Assembly (NCBI GenBank): GCA_913059105.1
Contig: CAJXRL010000142.1
Coordinates: forward strand, 1 to 7,200
DNA: 7,200 nt
Reading direction: 5' to 3'
Source: an uncultured Flavobacteriales bacterium
GTDB taxonomy: Bacteria > Bacteroidota > Bacteroidia > Flavobacteriales_E > Vicingaceae
The notes beneath the pieces are model-generated. The model had not been told where the DNA came from. It was given only the letters and a program-made list of their open reading frames with translations, and ran no database searches. Each line of letters opens with the position of its first letter. Positions within the stretch are counted from its first letter, which is position 1. Of the stretch, positions 1-6,202 are shown piece by piece. Both the position numbers and the translations under genes were made by a program.

Positions 1-286
1 AAGCGAAAATAAATAATGAACTGTAATCAAGGTCGTTTCTTATTACACTCTCAACTCTAAAAGTTGATTCAAAATAAAACTTTTCCCCTCCTCTATTATC
101 ACTGTATTTGACTAAAGAAAGCTCCCAACTCTCCTAAAATAGAGGCATTCAACCTGCACCCCCGTTTTACCCGTATTCCCCGCAATTTACGAAACACCCG
201 ATTTCTGGTACTACACCGTTCATGAGAACAGTTTAAGCCTCGGTAATTTGCATTGTCAATTTATTACAAACGAAAAATGAAAATTT
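1..286. other. Upstream region without a supportable gene
   Basis: No ORF with a credible start and length is visible on either strand. It contains a short dyad (TCAACT at 51-56 with AGTTGA at 62-67), several C-tracts that are unusual for such AT-rich DNA, and the 9-bp-phased array annotated separately. One frame is open without a stop from 143 to the TGA at 278-280 and reads rather like protein (it includes the string PDFWYYTVHEN). It has no ATG or GTG and only one late TTG, so it is at best a decayed gene fragment. I found no convincing Bacteroidota promoter (TTG, about 19 bases, TAnnTTTG). The nearest thing is TAATTTGC at 244-251, which is one base short and lacks an upstream TTG. Confidence 0.5.
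161..218. repeat. 9-bp-phased CCCG array (iteron-like)
   Basis: CCCG occurs at 161, 170, 179 and 197, and degenerate copies fall in the same register at 188 (TACG) and 215 (ACCG). The CG dinucleotide therefore recurs exactly every 9 bases at 163, 172, 181, 190 and 199, skips one position, and returns at 217. The 9-base units are CCCGTTTTA, CCCGTATTC, CCCGCAATT, TACGAAACA and CCCGATTTC. Each pairs a GC-rich head with an AT-rich tail, as iterons and operator arrays do. Nine is also a multiple of three, so a decayed coding repeat is possible; the open frame from 143 to 280 spans it. The periodicity is directly visible; any function is inference. Confidence 0.4.
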
Positions 287-547
287 ATGAGCAGAGCAAT
301 TAGTATCAGCCAACTGTGTAACCGAAGTACCCAATTGCATCTCTGTGGCTATACTGAAGAGGTTTTAGATAACCTCATTCAGAGTGGTGATTTACAGGGA
401 CACTACAATACGGAACAAGGTGAACTGATGGTTGATAAGGATTCGCTCATGAATTTTATGCCTTCAGAGAAAGACCGCCGGTTAGAAATGGAGAACGATT
501 ATGAAGAGAGTTTGACCAACAAATCTTTTAATGAAGGCCTGCTTTGA
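287..547 (+). CDS. Small excisionase/MerR-like helix-turn-helix protein (putative)
   Basis: An 86-residue protein. Residues 5-58 follow the general pattern of excisionase/MerR-type winged helix-turn-helix domains: an opening helix (ISISQLC), a second helix leading into LIQSGDLQG, a short turn (HYNTEQGE), then LMVDKDSLMNFM. The last part resembles the usual 'V-K-x-x-L-x-x-F' wing and closing helix. Such proteins bind DNA and act as recombination directionality factors or small regulators. The C-terminal 28 residues are charged and acidic. The ATG at 287 is the only usable start: the ATG at 277 meets a stop after eight codons. There is no Shine-Dalgarno sequence, as is usual in Bacteroidota. 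The family is recognised by pattern only, so a generic hypothetical protein remains possible. No integrase is visible in the window to pair with an excisionase. Confidence 0.6.
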   Translation: MSRAISISQLCNRSTQLHLCGYTEEVLDNLIQSGDLQGHYNTEQGELMVDKDSLMNFMPSEKDRRLEMENDYEESLTNKSFNEGLL

Positions 548-635
548 TGTAGTCCTTTTAGAAAATGATGTGAATATGAAGTTGGAAAATGATGAAGAAT
601 TCACATTGGATGAGAAAAGGACGAGGAACGTTTGA
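531..635 (+). CDS. Possible 34-codon acidic small ORF
   Basis: The ATG at 531 lies inside the last codons of the upstream gene, a 17-base overlap in another frame, and runs to a TGA at 633-635. The product begins MKACFDVVLLEND and is rich in Glu and Asp, like the tail of the preceding protein. Its stop codon sits in the left arm of the perfect inverted repeat at 625-656, so ribosomes finishing this ORF would cover that arm. This could be a translationally coupled small protein, a leader peptide controlling the downstream genes, or chance. An internal near-repeat (TTAGAAAATGATG at 558, TTGGAAAATGATG at 582) gives the repeated peptide LEND. No homology is recognised. Confidence 0.25.
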   Translation: MKACFDVVLLENDVNMKLENDEEFTLDEKRTRNV

Positions 636-656
636 GCTGGGTAACTCAAACGTTCC
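625..656. promoter_or_regulatory. Perfect 12-bp inverted repeat (operator or mRNA hairpin)
   Basis: GGAACGTTTGAG at 625-636 is exactly complementary to CTCAAACGTTCC at 645-656, with the 8-base loop CTGGGTAA between. The site ends 18 bases before the ATG at 675. No T-run follows (the next bases are GATCAAAGTT), so it is not a standard intrinsic terminator. A TTG at 606-608 and AACGTTTG at 627-634, 18 bases apart, loosely fit the Bacteroidota promoter pattern (TTG, about 19 bases, TAnnTTTG, with the first T replaced). The repeat would then overlap the -7 element, as expected of an operator. The small DNA-binding-like proteins on either side are obvious candidate ligands. The dyad is certain; its role is inferred. 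Confidence 0.45.
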
Positions 657-674
657 GATCAAAGTTTAAAATGA

Positions 675-1031
675 ATGAACATGAGTAAAGAAAAAGTAAG
701 TATAACAATTGAACTTGACCAAAGGCTCCTGTCTATTTGTAAAAAGTATGGTGTGAAGCCACAAAAGCTATTCAAACAACTGCAGAAAGACATTCTAGGA
801 GATAGAAAGTTGGAAACTTATTACCAACAAATACTCGCAGAATTATACCTCACAGAATTCATTTCAGGAAAAGCTAAAGTTGACCGGTCTTCCATTGAGA
901 GTGTTTTGAATTTCACCAAAAGCTACCAATCTCATCATAGTAACGGACAAAAGGTACCTGAAGGCATTTCAAAGCTCACCCGCAAAATTTTGAAAGAATG
1001 TGATTACCAAAAAAATCACACCAAAAATTAG
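675..1031 (+). CDS. Ribbon-helix-helix-like small protein (putative)
   Basis: A 118-residue protein. Residues 5-41 read like a ribbon-helix-helix DNA-binding unit: an alternating strand (KVSITIEL), a helix (DQRLLSICKKYG), a turn (VKP), and a second helix (QKLFKQLQKDIL). The rest (about 47-118) is predicted helical and Lys-rich with no recognised motif. Proteins of this kind often repress their own operon, which would suit the inverted repeat just upstream. The ATG at 675 is used; an in-frame ATG at 681 would remove two residues, and the ATG at 671 is out of frame and stops at once. It appears to head a run with the genes at 1036 and 1240. The A7 tract at 1009-1015 near its 3' end could allow frame slippage into the next ORF. 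The family call is tentative; the gene itself is likely real. Confidence 0.6.
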   Translation: MNMSKEKVSITIELDQRLLSICKKYGVKPQKLFKQLQKDILGDRKLETYYQQILAELYLTEFISGKAKVDRSSIESVLNFTKSYQSHHSNGQKVPEGISKLTRKILKECDYQKNHTKN

Positions 1032-1035
1032 ACAA

Positions 1036-1236
1036 ATGTTAGATAATTATTCAGAAATGATAGAGGGCTTAATTGCAGCATTTATTAAAATTCAGGCAAC
1101 CAATCTAGAAGCAAAAAAAGCTGATATCCGTTTGATTTTAAAAACGCAAAACGATGTTTTAATAGGCCTACTCTATCACAAAGAGAAGTTTGTGAGAAAG
1201 GTGGAGATCAAAGAAATTGTAGCATTAATGAGTTAA
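1036..1236 (+). CDS. Unrecognised small helical protein
   Basis: From the ATG at 1036 it encodes 66 residues, almost entirely helical by composition, with a mildly hydrophobic N-terminal half (MIEGLIAAFIKIQ) and a Lys-rich C-terminus. I recognise no family. The frame also has an ATG at 1000, which would give 78 residues overlapping the previous gene by 32 bases. I prefer 1036 because it lies 4 bases after the preceding stop, matching the 3-5 base spacing at the other tight junctions in this window (1236/1240, 5970/5976, 6197/6203). The extra residues of the longer form also merely restate the other frame's A-rich codons. Its place between a DNA-binding-like protein and a glycosyltransferase suggests one transcription unit but says nothing firm about function. 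Confidence 0.5.
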   Translation: MLDNYSEMIEGLIAAFIKIQATNLEAKKADIRLILKTQNDVLIGLLYHKEKFVRKVEIKEIVALMS

Positions 1237-1239
1237 AGC

Positions 1240-2394
1240 ATGAAAGCAGAAGAAGTAAAAAAGCAAGTAATGAGCCACTACACTGAACTTAAAGGTGATG
1301 GAAGTTTAGGAAAGAAATATCCAGAACTGAATATGGAAGATGGAAAGAAGCATGTGCTTTTTGTTCAATGTTTACTAGCAAGAGTTGGTTTCTACCGCAC
1401 GTATTTACCTTACCTCATGCTGAACGATTCTGAAACTCATTCAGCGATTATAGCAACCATTCAAAAAAGAGACTTCAACAAAAGTTTTGAGGATTACGAA
1501 GTATTTCTTGCTACAGACTTAATTACTTGGGCTGATTACATTGTATTTCCTGCTCTATTGTTTAATTGCAGGAAGATGTTTAGTTCAATTCTAGAGGTGA
1601 ATCCCAGTGTTAAATTTATCATGGACCTTGATAGCCCACATTTCACCCCTAATGAACGCTCCGAAGACAATACTCAATTAATTGAAGAGCAATTACTCAA
1701 TAATTTAAAACTCACAGATACTATATCTTGCAGTTCATCTCAATTAAGAGATGTAGTAAAAGCTCAATTTGAAGATAAATTCAAAGATCAGAATAAGCGG
1801 TTTACCTGTTTACCAACCTTTCTTGTTTCGAGTTATTTGCTTCGGAGATCTGATGATATTATAGAAAGTAGTAGCTCCATAAGAATTGGATTACAAGAAG
1901 GTAATTTTAACCAAAAAACAATAGATGTAATTGCCAAGCTAGCTCTTCTAGAAAAGAAAGAAATTACCTTATACGTCTACAGTTATGACAAAAGTAAATT
2001 CATTTACCCTGATTCAATTAATGTCGTATTCATTAAATCCGTTAAGTTCCTAGACTATTTCACCACTATTGAAAAGATGAATCTTGATTTTGTGATATTA
2101 CTCGGAATTAATCTCAAATATGAACAGGAAAAAGCAATCTTCCAATATGGCGAATTAGCTTTATTGTCACTGCCCATTTTATGTGACGTAAAGAATCAAT
2201 CAAGAAGATTCATTAAGCCGAATGTGAATGGTTTTGTGATAAGTAAAACTGAATCCTTAGAATCCCTCATTCAAAAGCTATTTAAAGACAGGAATCTGGC
2301 AAGAAAAGCAGGTAAATCTGCTCAAGGCATGGCATTAAAACACCTTAGTTGGAATCCTGAGAGGGCTTCACAACTAGTCAACATATATAAATAG
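1240..2394 (+). CDS. GT4/GT-B-type glycosyltransferase
   Basis: A 384-residue protein of normal length for a GT-B-fold glycosyltransferase, which would move a sugar from a nucleotide donor to an unknown acceptor in the cytoplasm. The N-terminal half shows the pattern seen in family-1/4-like enzymes of phages and mobile elements: RVGFYRTYLPYLML (residues 48-61), an acidic segment KFIMDLDSPHF (125-135) and a CSSSQLRD segment (164-171). The C-terminal half has a typical donor-domain ending: E305 in YGELALLSLPIL, NVNGFVIS (328-335), a helix with LIQKLFKDRNLARKAGKSA, and LSWNPERASQLVNIYK (369-384). There are no membrane segments or signal peptide. The ATG at 1240 follows the previous stop by 3 bases, so it is probably co-transcribed with the two small genes upstream. 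No cell-wall or capsule genes accompany it, so the acceptor is open: surface glycan, protein or modified DNA. Confidence 0.7.
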   Translation: MKAEEVKKQVMSHYTELKGDGSLGKKYPELNMEDGKKHVLFVQCLLARVGFYRTYLPYLMLNDSETHSAIIATIQKRDFNKSFEDYEVFLATDLITWADYIVFPALLFNCRKMFSSILEVNPSVKFIMDLDSPHFTPNERSEDNTQLIEEQLLNNLKLTDTISCSSSQLRDVVKAQFEDKFKDQNKRFTCLPTFLVSSYLLRRSDDIIESSSSIRIGLQEGNFNQKTIDVIAKLALLEKKEITLYVYSYDKSKFIYPDSINVVFIKSVKFLDYFTTIEKMNLDFVILLGINLKYEQEKAIFQYGELALLSLPILCDVKNQSRRFIKPNVNGFVISKTESLESLIQKLFKDRNLARKAGKSAQGMALKHLSWNPERASQLVNIYK

Positions 2395-2598
2395 GTTTAC
2401 CCAACCTCAGTAAAAAGCATCGTTTTAACACTTGCCTCTTTTACATCTTAAGCCTTGTCAAAAGGACTAAGAAAATACACTCAAAGTTAGTTTAAACACT
2501 ATCTCCCTGAAACGAATCCCGATCTAATTCAACCCAACAAATCAGCCTTTCAAAGCTGAAACAGAGTTTTTATGCCCAAAATTTAAAAATGATAAATT
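2395..2598. other. Intergenic gap between the two gene runs
   Basis: These 204 bases separate two otherwise tightly packed gene runs and are the natural place for a terminator and a new promoter. No ORF of note is present. Visible elements are an 8-bp palindrome GTTTAAAC (2490-2497) and the weak dyad annotated below. I could not find a TTG and TAnnTTTG pair at acceptable spacing upstream of the ATG at 2599, so the promoter of the second run is unlocated. Confidence 0.5.
2542..2571 (+). terminator. Weak candidate intrinsic terminator
   Basis: TCAGC at 2542-2546 pairs with GCTGA at 2555-2559 around an 8-base loop, and a five-T run follows at 2567-2571. The stem is only 5 bp and the T-run starts 7 bases after it, so this is a poor match to a rho-independent terminator. 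It is listed because it lies between the glycosyltransferase gene and the methyltransferase gene. Confidence 0.15.
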
Positions 2599-5500
2599 AT
2601 GTTTAAGCCACGCAGAATTTTTAAAACCACCGTTATTCCTAAAAATATAGTAGGAAGATGTGAAGTTCTTTTTGATGAATTTCCTGATGATTTAACCATT
2701 AGCATATACAATGCAATGGGCTTTAGAAAACCAAAAAACTCTTTAGTTTTTATTTCAGAAGTCGAAAATGACTCCTTATCTGAAAAGTTTGCCTTATTAA
2801 TGCAGACTTGTTTAGAAGTTGGAGAGTACCCAATAGACATTCCTTACGAACCTAGCTTCATCCCAATTAAAACAAACATTAAGGTTGGTCAATTTTCAAT
2901 ATTCAGTATTCAGTTTGAAAATAGTGAAGGGAAAGTTGATACCGATATTCAATTAAGCTTTGAACCCCATGAAATTAGAAAAAATGGAATTGCAAATCTT
3001 TATGGGTTAACAAAATACGCAGACAATTTTATTTCAGCAACAGTTGCTAAAAGACCTACAAAAACAATTGCGATAGAATTATTTCTTAAAGAAAACGTAG
3101 TCGCAGCTTTTCCATTTCCGCTAGGTAATGGTTTATCAAATAAATCAAAAAATGAAGTTAATCAGAAATTAGAAGTACCCAATTTTAGCAAATTAGAAAT
3201 TGAAAAATTACCTGTTAACTCAGTAAAAAATTCTAGTAATTCAGAACAAAATGTTGAAGAAACGTTAGAGGTAAAAAAAGAAGTTACACCTCTAAATGAA
3301 ATAGAAAGTGTTACACCTGAAAGTGTAACAGATGTCGAAACACAAAAGAGTGTTACACCTCAAAGTGCAACAGATATCGTCACACAGAAAAGTGTTTCAC
3401 CTGTAGGTGTAATAGATATTGCGACCAAAAAAATAGAATCGCCAATAAATGAGACAATTAACGAAGTACAAAAAAGTGTTACACCTCGAAGTGTAATAGA
3501 TATTGTGACACCGAAAAGTGTTACACCTGAAAGTGTAATTGATATTAAGACACAAAAAAGTGGTGCACTTAAAAGTGTAAAAGATAGTGTAACACAAGAA
3601 AAAGATTCGTCAAAAAAGGAACTACTTATTGCGGAATCAAATATTCAAAAAGCAAACTTTCAAATTCTATTAAAATTAATTCCGGAGTTGTTCCAACATA
3701 TAGAAAGAGGTGTTAAATATTCTGAATCTCTTTCAACTGTTTCGAGATATTCAAAGGTTATCTTCAAAGTAGAATCAGAAACGATTGGAAATTTAATTGA
3801 TGTTTCTTTGGAATCAAAATCGAGAGATTCTAAAAGTGGGTATGATTCAAACATATTTTTACGATTAAACCAAGCAAAGAAAAAATGCATTATCGTTAAT
3901 TCCAATTTGAAAAACGATGAAGGCGAATTACTGATCCATTCTGATTTTAATCCAAAGGATTTTGAGCCATGGATTAAAGAATTACTTCGAGATGGCCATC
4001 TGTTCGCTTTATACGAAGAAGAAGTTAACGTTATTTCAAATGATGCTTTAACCAAAAAGGTAGCTCCTGAACTACTTGCTTTTTCGCCAATTGAAACAAT
4101 ACTATTAACTGCCAATGAAACTGAAGAGTTTAATTCATGGGAATCAGCGAATGATTGGCTTAGAAGCCATACCAAGGAGCCTTACGGGCATAATGGAATT
4201 ATTTACAAAGTTAAATGGCAAAATGGAGATGAATTAATTGCTGACTTCGAATTGTTTACAGAGAATTACCATCCTCAATATGATGCTGAATTAATGCAAA
4301 AAGTTGTAATTCATCACCTATTGAAGAACCATTATAATCAAGATAATCGTTTTACAGAGTTTGTAAAAAATAGAACCAAATCTATAAAAACAAAAGGGTT
4401 CTATTTATCGCTTTTGGATAAGATTGATTTAGGGAATTTAAAACAACAGCAAATAGATGAATATCAACCCAAAATACCTGCTATTTCAGTTGAAGTAATT
4501 ACCAATGTCATAACTACAGAGAATAAATATGAATCTACTCGGAAATTTGATTTAGCAAACGATTTTCTAAAACTATTAAAGACACATTGTGACCCTGAAG
4601 AATTGATTCAAATAAATGCAGTTTGGAAAGATGAGAGCTTCATTAATTCACAAGTAAAGGCTATTTCGATTCCTTTAAAACCTAACGCTACCTTTTGGAA
4701 AACAATTTTTAAAAGCAAAATAACCAACAAAAATTTCCATAAATATCAAACCTCAGATGACGACCCTTTGCTGTTCGATTCTGAAATAATGTTTGAAACC
4801 CCCAAATTCTATTATCAAAATTTAGAAAGTGCTTATTGGCATTTGAGCGATTCTAATTTAAATCAAAAATTTCATTATTCGGGCTATTCATATCATATTC
4901 AGCATTTAGGAAAAGTTATTCAGAATTACTTGAACATTCTTGCCGAAGAAGACGAGAATGAAATAATTGGTCTTGCAAATAATAGCAACCGTCAAAAGGT
5001 TTTACTTCAATTCATTATTGAATATAAAAAGTTAGGCAAAAACGATTATAACCTACAATTATCTCAGACTGTTCAGCTAATTGAAAAGGCAGTTAAAAAA
5101 CAAGATGAGAACTCAAAACTTGCGCTTCATGGATTATTACTGAATCTTCAAGATGGAGAAAAACTAATTAGTCTGCCAAAATCGAGGGTACAAAAAGTTG
5201 ACATTAAAGACAAACCAACTAAAGAAAGCAAGCGCATAAAACTCAATAGAGAAATAGAATCAATCGTTGATAAAAATGGAAATTACTTGACAAAATATTC
5301 ATTTGAGGATTTAGAGTTATTAAAGCAATACAGTGGTTATGGTGGCTCTAAATTGTCTGAGGTTAATAGAGGCTTGCTTTATGAATATTACACTCCTGAT
5401 GAAATTATAAAATTCATGTGGGGTTTTGCTTATAAGCATGGCTATACAACCGGAGCTGTTTTAGAACCATCTTGCGGCATTGGAAAATTCTTAGCGTATG

Positions 5501-5970
5501 CTCCACATGGTGTTCGTATTGAAGGATACGAAACAAATAAATTCTCTGCCAAAATTGCCCAAATCCTTTACCCAACATCCATTATTCACAATAAGTCATT
5601 CGAGAATCTTTTCTTCAACGGCAATGTCTATCTCAAAGGAAAATTTAGAAGTGAGCCTTTCGACTTAGTAATTGGGAATCCACCTTACGGAGGGTTTAGC
5701 GGAAGGTTTGCGGGAATGGGCGAAAAGAAAAGGACTAAAGCAATTACTTACGATCAATATTTTCTGACAAGAGGACTCGACGTATTGAATAAAAACGGAT
5801 TGCTGATTATGGTAATTCCACAAAGTTTTTTAGATAACAATTCAAAATATAACACTTTAAAAGAAATGGTAATGGCTAAAGCTGATTTTTTAGAAGCTCG
5901 AAGACTTCCACATGGAATCTTTCAGCACACAGAAGTTGGAACTGACATCGTAGTATTTCGCAAAAAATAA
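2599..5970 (+). CDS. Large polyvalent-type protein with C-terminal N6-adenine DNA methyltransferase
   Basis: A 1123-residue protein whose last ~220 residues form a SAM-dependent N6-adenine methyltransferase. Motifs run in order: LKQYSGYGG (908-916), YYTPDE (930-935, motif X region), LEPSCGIGKF (955-964, motif I, SAM binding), EGYETN (975-980, motif II acidic residue) and NPPYG (1027-1031, catalytic motif IV). This order and the SGYGG/YYTP lead-in are typical of the methylase part of DarB-like polyvalent antirestriction proteins and related methylase-helicases. Upstream lie an unrecognised N-terminal domain (1-~180), a repeat linker (237-334), and a region around 512-585 (SWESANDWL, then IIYKVKWQNGDELIADFEL) resembling the small accessory domains of polyvalent proteins. 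The chain ends soon after the core (VGTDIVVFRKK), leaving no target-recognition domain or helicase. The ATG at 2599 is used because the one at 2589 stops after five codons. The methyltransferase call is firm; the polyvalent assignment is inferred. Confidence 0.88.
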   Translation: MFKPRRIFKTTVIPKNIVGRCEVLFDEFPDDLTISIYNAMGFRKPKNSLVFISEVENDSLSEKFALLMQTCLEVGEYPIDIPYEPSFIPIKTNIKVGQFSIFSIQFENSEGKVDTDIQLSFEPHEIRKNGIANLYGLTKYADNFISATVAKRPTKTIAIELFLKENVVAAFPFPLGNGLSNKSKNEVNQKLEVPNFSKLEIEKLPVNSVKNSSNSEQNVEETLEVKKEVTPLNEIESVTPESVTDVETQKSVTPQSATDIVTQKSVSPVGVIDIATKKIESPINETINEVQKSVTPRSVIDIVTPKSVTPESVIDIKTQKSGALKSVKDSVTQEKDSSKKELLIAESNIQKANFQILLKLIPELFQHIERGVKYSESLSTVSRYSKVIFKVESETIGNLIDVSLESKSRDSKSGYDSNIFLRLNQAKKKCIIVNSNLKNDEGELLIHSDFNPKDFEPWIKELLRDGHLFALYEEEVNVISNDALTKKVAPELLAFSPIETILLTANETEEFNSWESANDWLRSHTKEPYGHNGIIYKVKWQNGDELIADFELFTENYHPQYDAELMQKVVIHHLLKNHYNQDNRFTEFVKNRTKSIKTKGFYLSLLDKIDLGNLKQQQIDEYQPKIPAISVEVITNVITTENKYESTRKFDLANDFLKLLKTHCDPEELIQINAVWKDESFINSQVKAISIPLKPNATFWKTIFKSKITNKNFHKYQTSDDDPLLFDSEIMFETPKFYYQNLESAYWHLSDSNLNQKFHYSGYSYHIQHLGKVIQNYLNILAEEDENEIIGLANNSNRQKVLLQFIIEYKKLGKNDYNLQLSQTVQLIEKAVKKQDENSKLALHGLLLNLQDGEKLISLPKSRVQKVDIKDKPTKESKRIKLNREIESIVDKNGNYLTKYSFEDLELLKQYSGYGGSKLSEVNRGLLYEYYTPDEIIKFMWGFAYKHGYTTGAVLEPSCGIGKFLAYAPHGVRIEGYETNKFSAKIAQILYPTSIIHNKSFENLFFNGNVYLKGKFRSEPFDLVIGNPPYGGFSGRFAGMGEKKRTKAITYDQYFLTRGLDVLNKNGLLIMVIPQSFLDNNSKYNTLKEMVMAKADFLEARRLPHGIFQHTEVGTDIVVFRKK
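3307..3600 (+). repeat. Seven in-frame 42-bp tandem repeats in the methyltransferase gene
   Basis: Units start at 3307, 3349, 3391, 3433, 3475, 3517 and 3559, each exactly 42 bp (14 residues), with a truncated copy at about 3280-3306. The protein consensus is SVTPxSVxDIxTQK. Unit 4 (IESPINETINEVQK) and unit 7 are the most diverged. The 12-mer AGTGTTACACCT is identical in units 1, 2, 5 and 6. Within units the DNA forms dyads, perfect in unit 1 (TGTTACAC at 3309-3316, six bases, GTGTAACA at 3323-3330) and imperfect in units 2, 5 and 6. Because the unit length is a multiple of three, gain or loss of units keeps the frame. The encoded segment should be an unstructured linker between the N-terminal domain and the rest of the protein. 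Confidence 0.9.
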
Positions 5971-5975
5971 ATGAC

Positions 5976-6197
5976 ATGAAAGATAAAACACTAATAGGTG
6001 AATTAAAGCAAGCAATTCAAAATGAAATTGGAGAATGTGATCCTGTAGTTTGGGGAAAGCTTTGTGAATTAAGAGCAACCAAACAAGGCTATCAAAAAAT
6101 TGAAGAAATGGTAATTCGTTATGTCGCAAAAGATGGAATGCCAATCGGATCTGCATTAGCTCTAATAGAGCAAGAATTAGAACACCAAATAAACTAA
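5976..6197 (+). CDS. Small conserved-looking protein of unknown function
   Basis: A 73-residue, mostly helical, acidic protein starting 5 bases after the methyltransferase stop and ending 5 bases before the next gene, so it is almost certainly translated from the same mRNA. The second half (KIEEMVIRYVAKDGMPIGSALALIEQELEH) is an amphipathic helix pair of a kind common in small hypothetical proteins of Bacteroidota mobile elements. I cannot name a family. The ATG at 5971 stops after two codons, so 5976 is the start. Its position between the methyltransferase and the ParB-like ORF suggests it belongs to the same complex or process, perhaps as an adaptor; that is inference. Confidence 0.7.
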   Translation: MKDKTLIGELKQAIQNEIGECDPVVWGKLCELRATKQGYQKIEEMVIRYVAKDGMPIGSALALIEQELEHQIN

Positions 6198-6202
6198 AGA
6201 AA

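Noticed and set aside
90..145. 8-bp inverted repeat CCTCTATT / AATAGAGG separated by 40 bases
   Set aside because: An 8-bp match at this distance is fairly likely by chance in a 286-base region, and no promoter or T-run is associated with it.
244..251. TAATTTGC as a -7 promoter element for the gene at 287
   Set aside because: It is one base short of TAnnTTTG and there is no TTG at suitable spacing upstream.
2583..2840. 85-codon ORF on the - strand
   Set aside because: It overlaps the start of the methyltransferase gene antisense and shows no protein-like features.
3397..3597. 66-codon Cys/Tyr/Phe-rich ORF on the - strand
   Set aside because: It is the complement of the 42-bp repeats; its apparent repeat pattern is inherited from the real gene.
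3280..3600. CRISPR array
   Set aside because: The 42-bp units are contiguous, lie in frame inside a gene and have no unique spacers, so they are coding tandem repeats.
3660..4175. 171-codon ORF on the - strand
   Set aside because: It lies wholly inside the large methyltransferase gene on the opposite strand, has a Ser/Leu-rich low-information composition and no recognisable motif; it is an antisense shadow.
5311..5970. Complete restriction-modification system
   Set aside because: The methyltransferase core is clear, but no nuclease motif or target-recognition domain is seen anywhere in the window.
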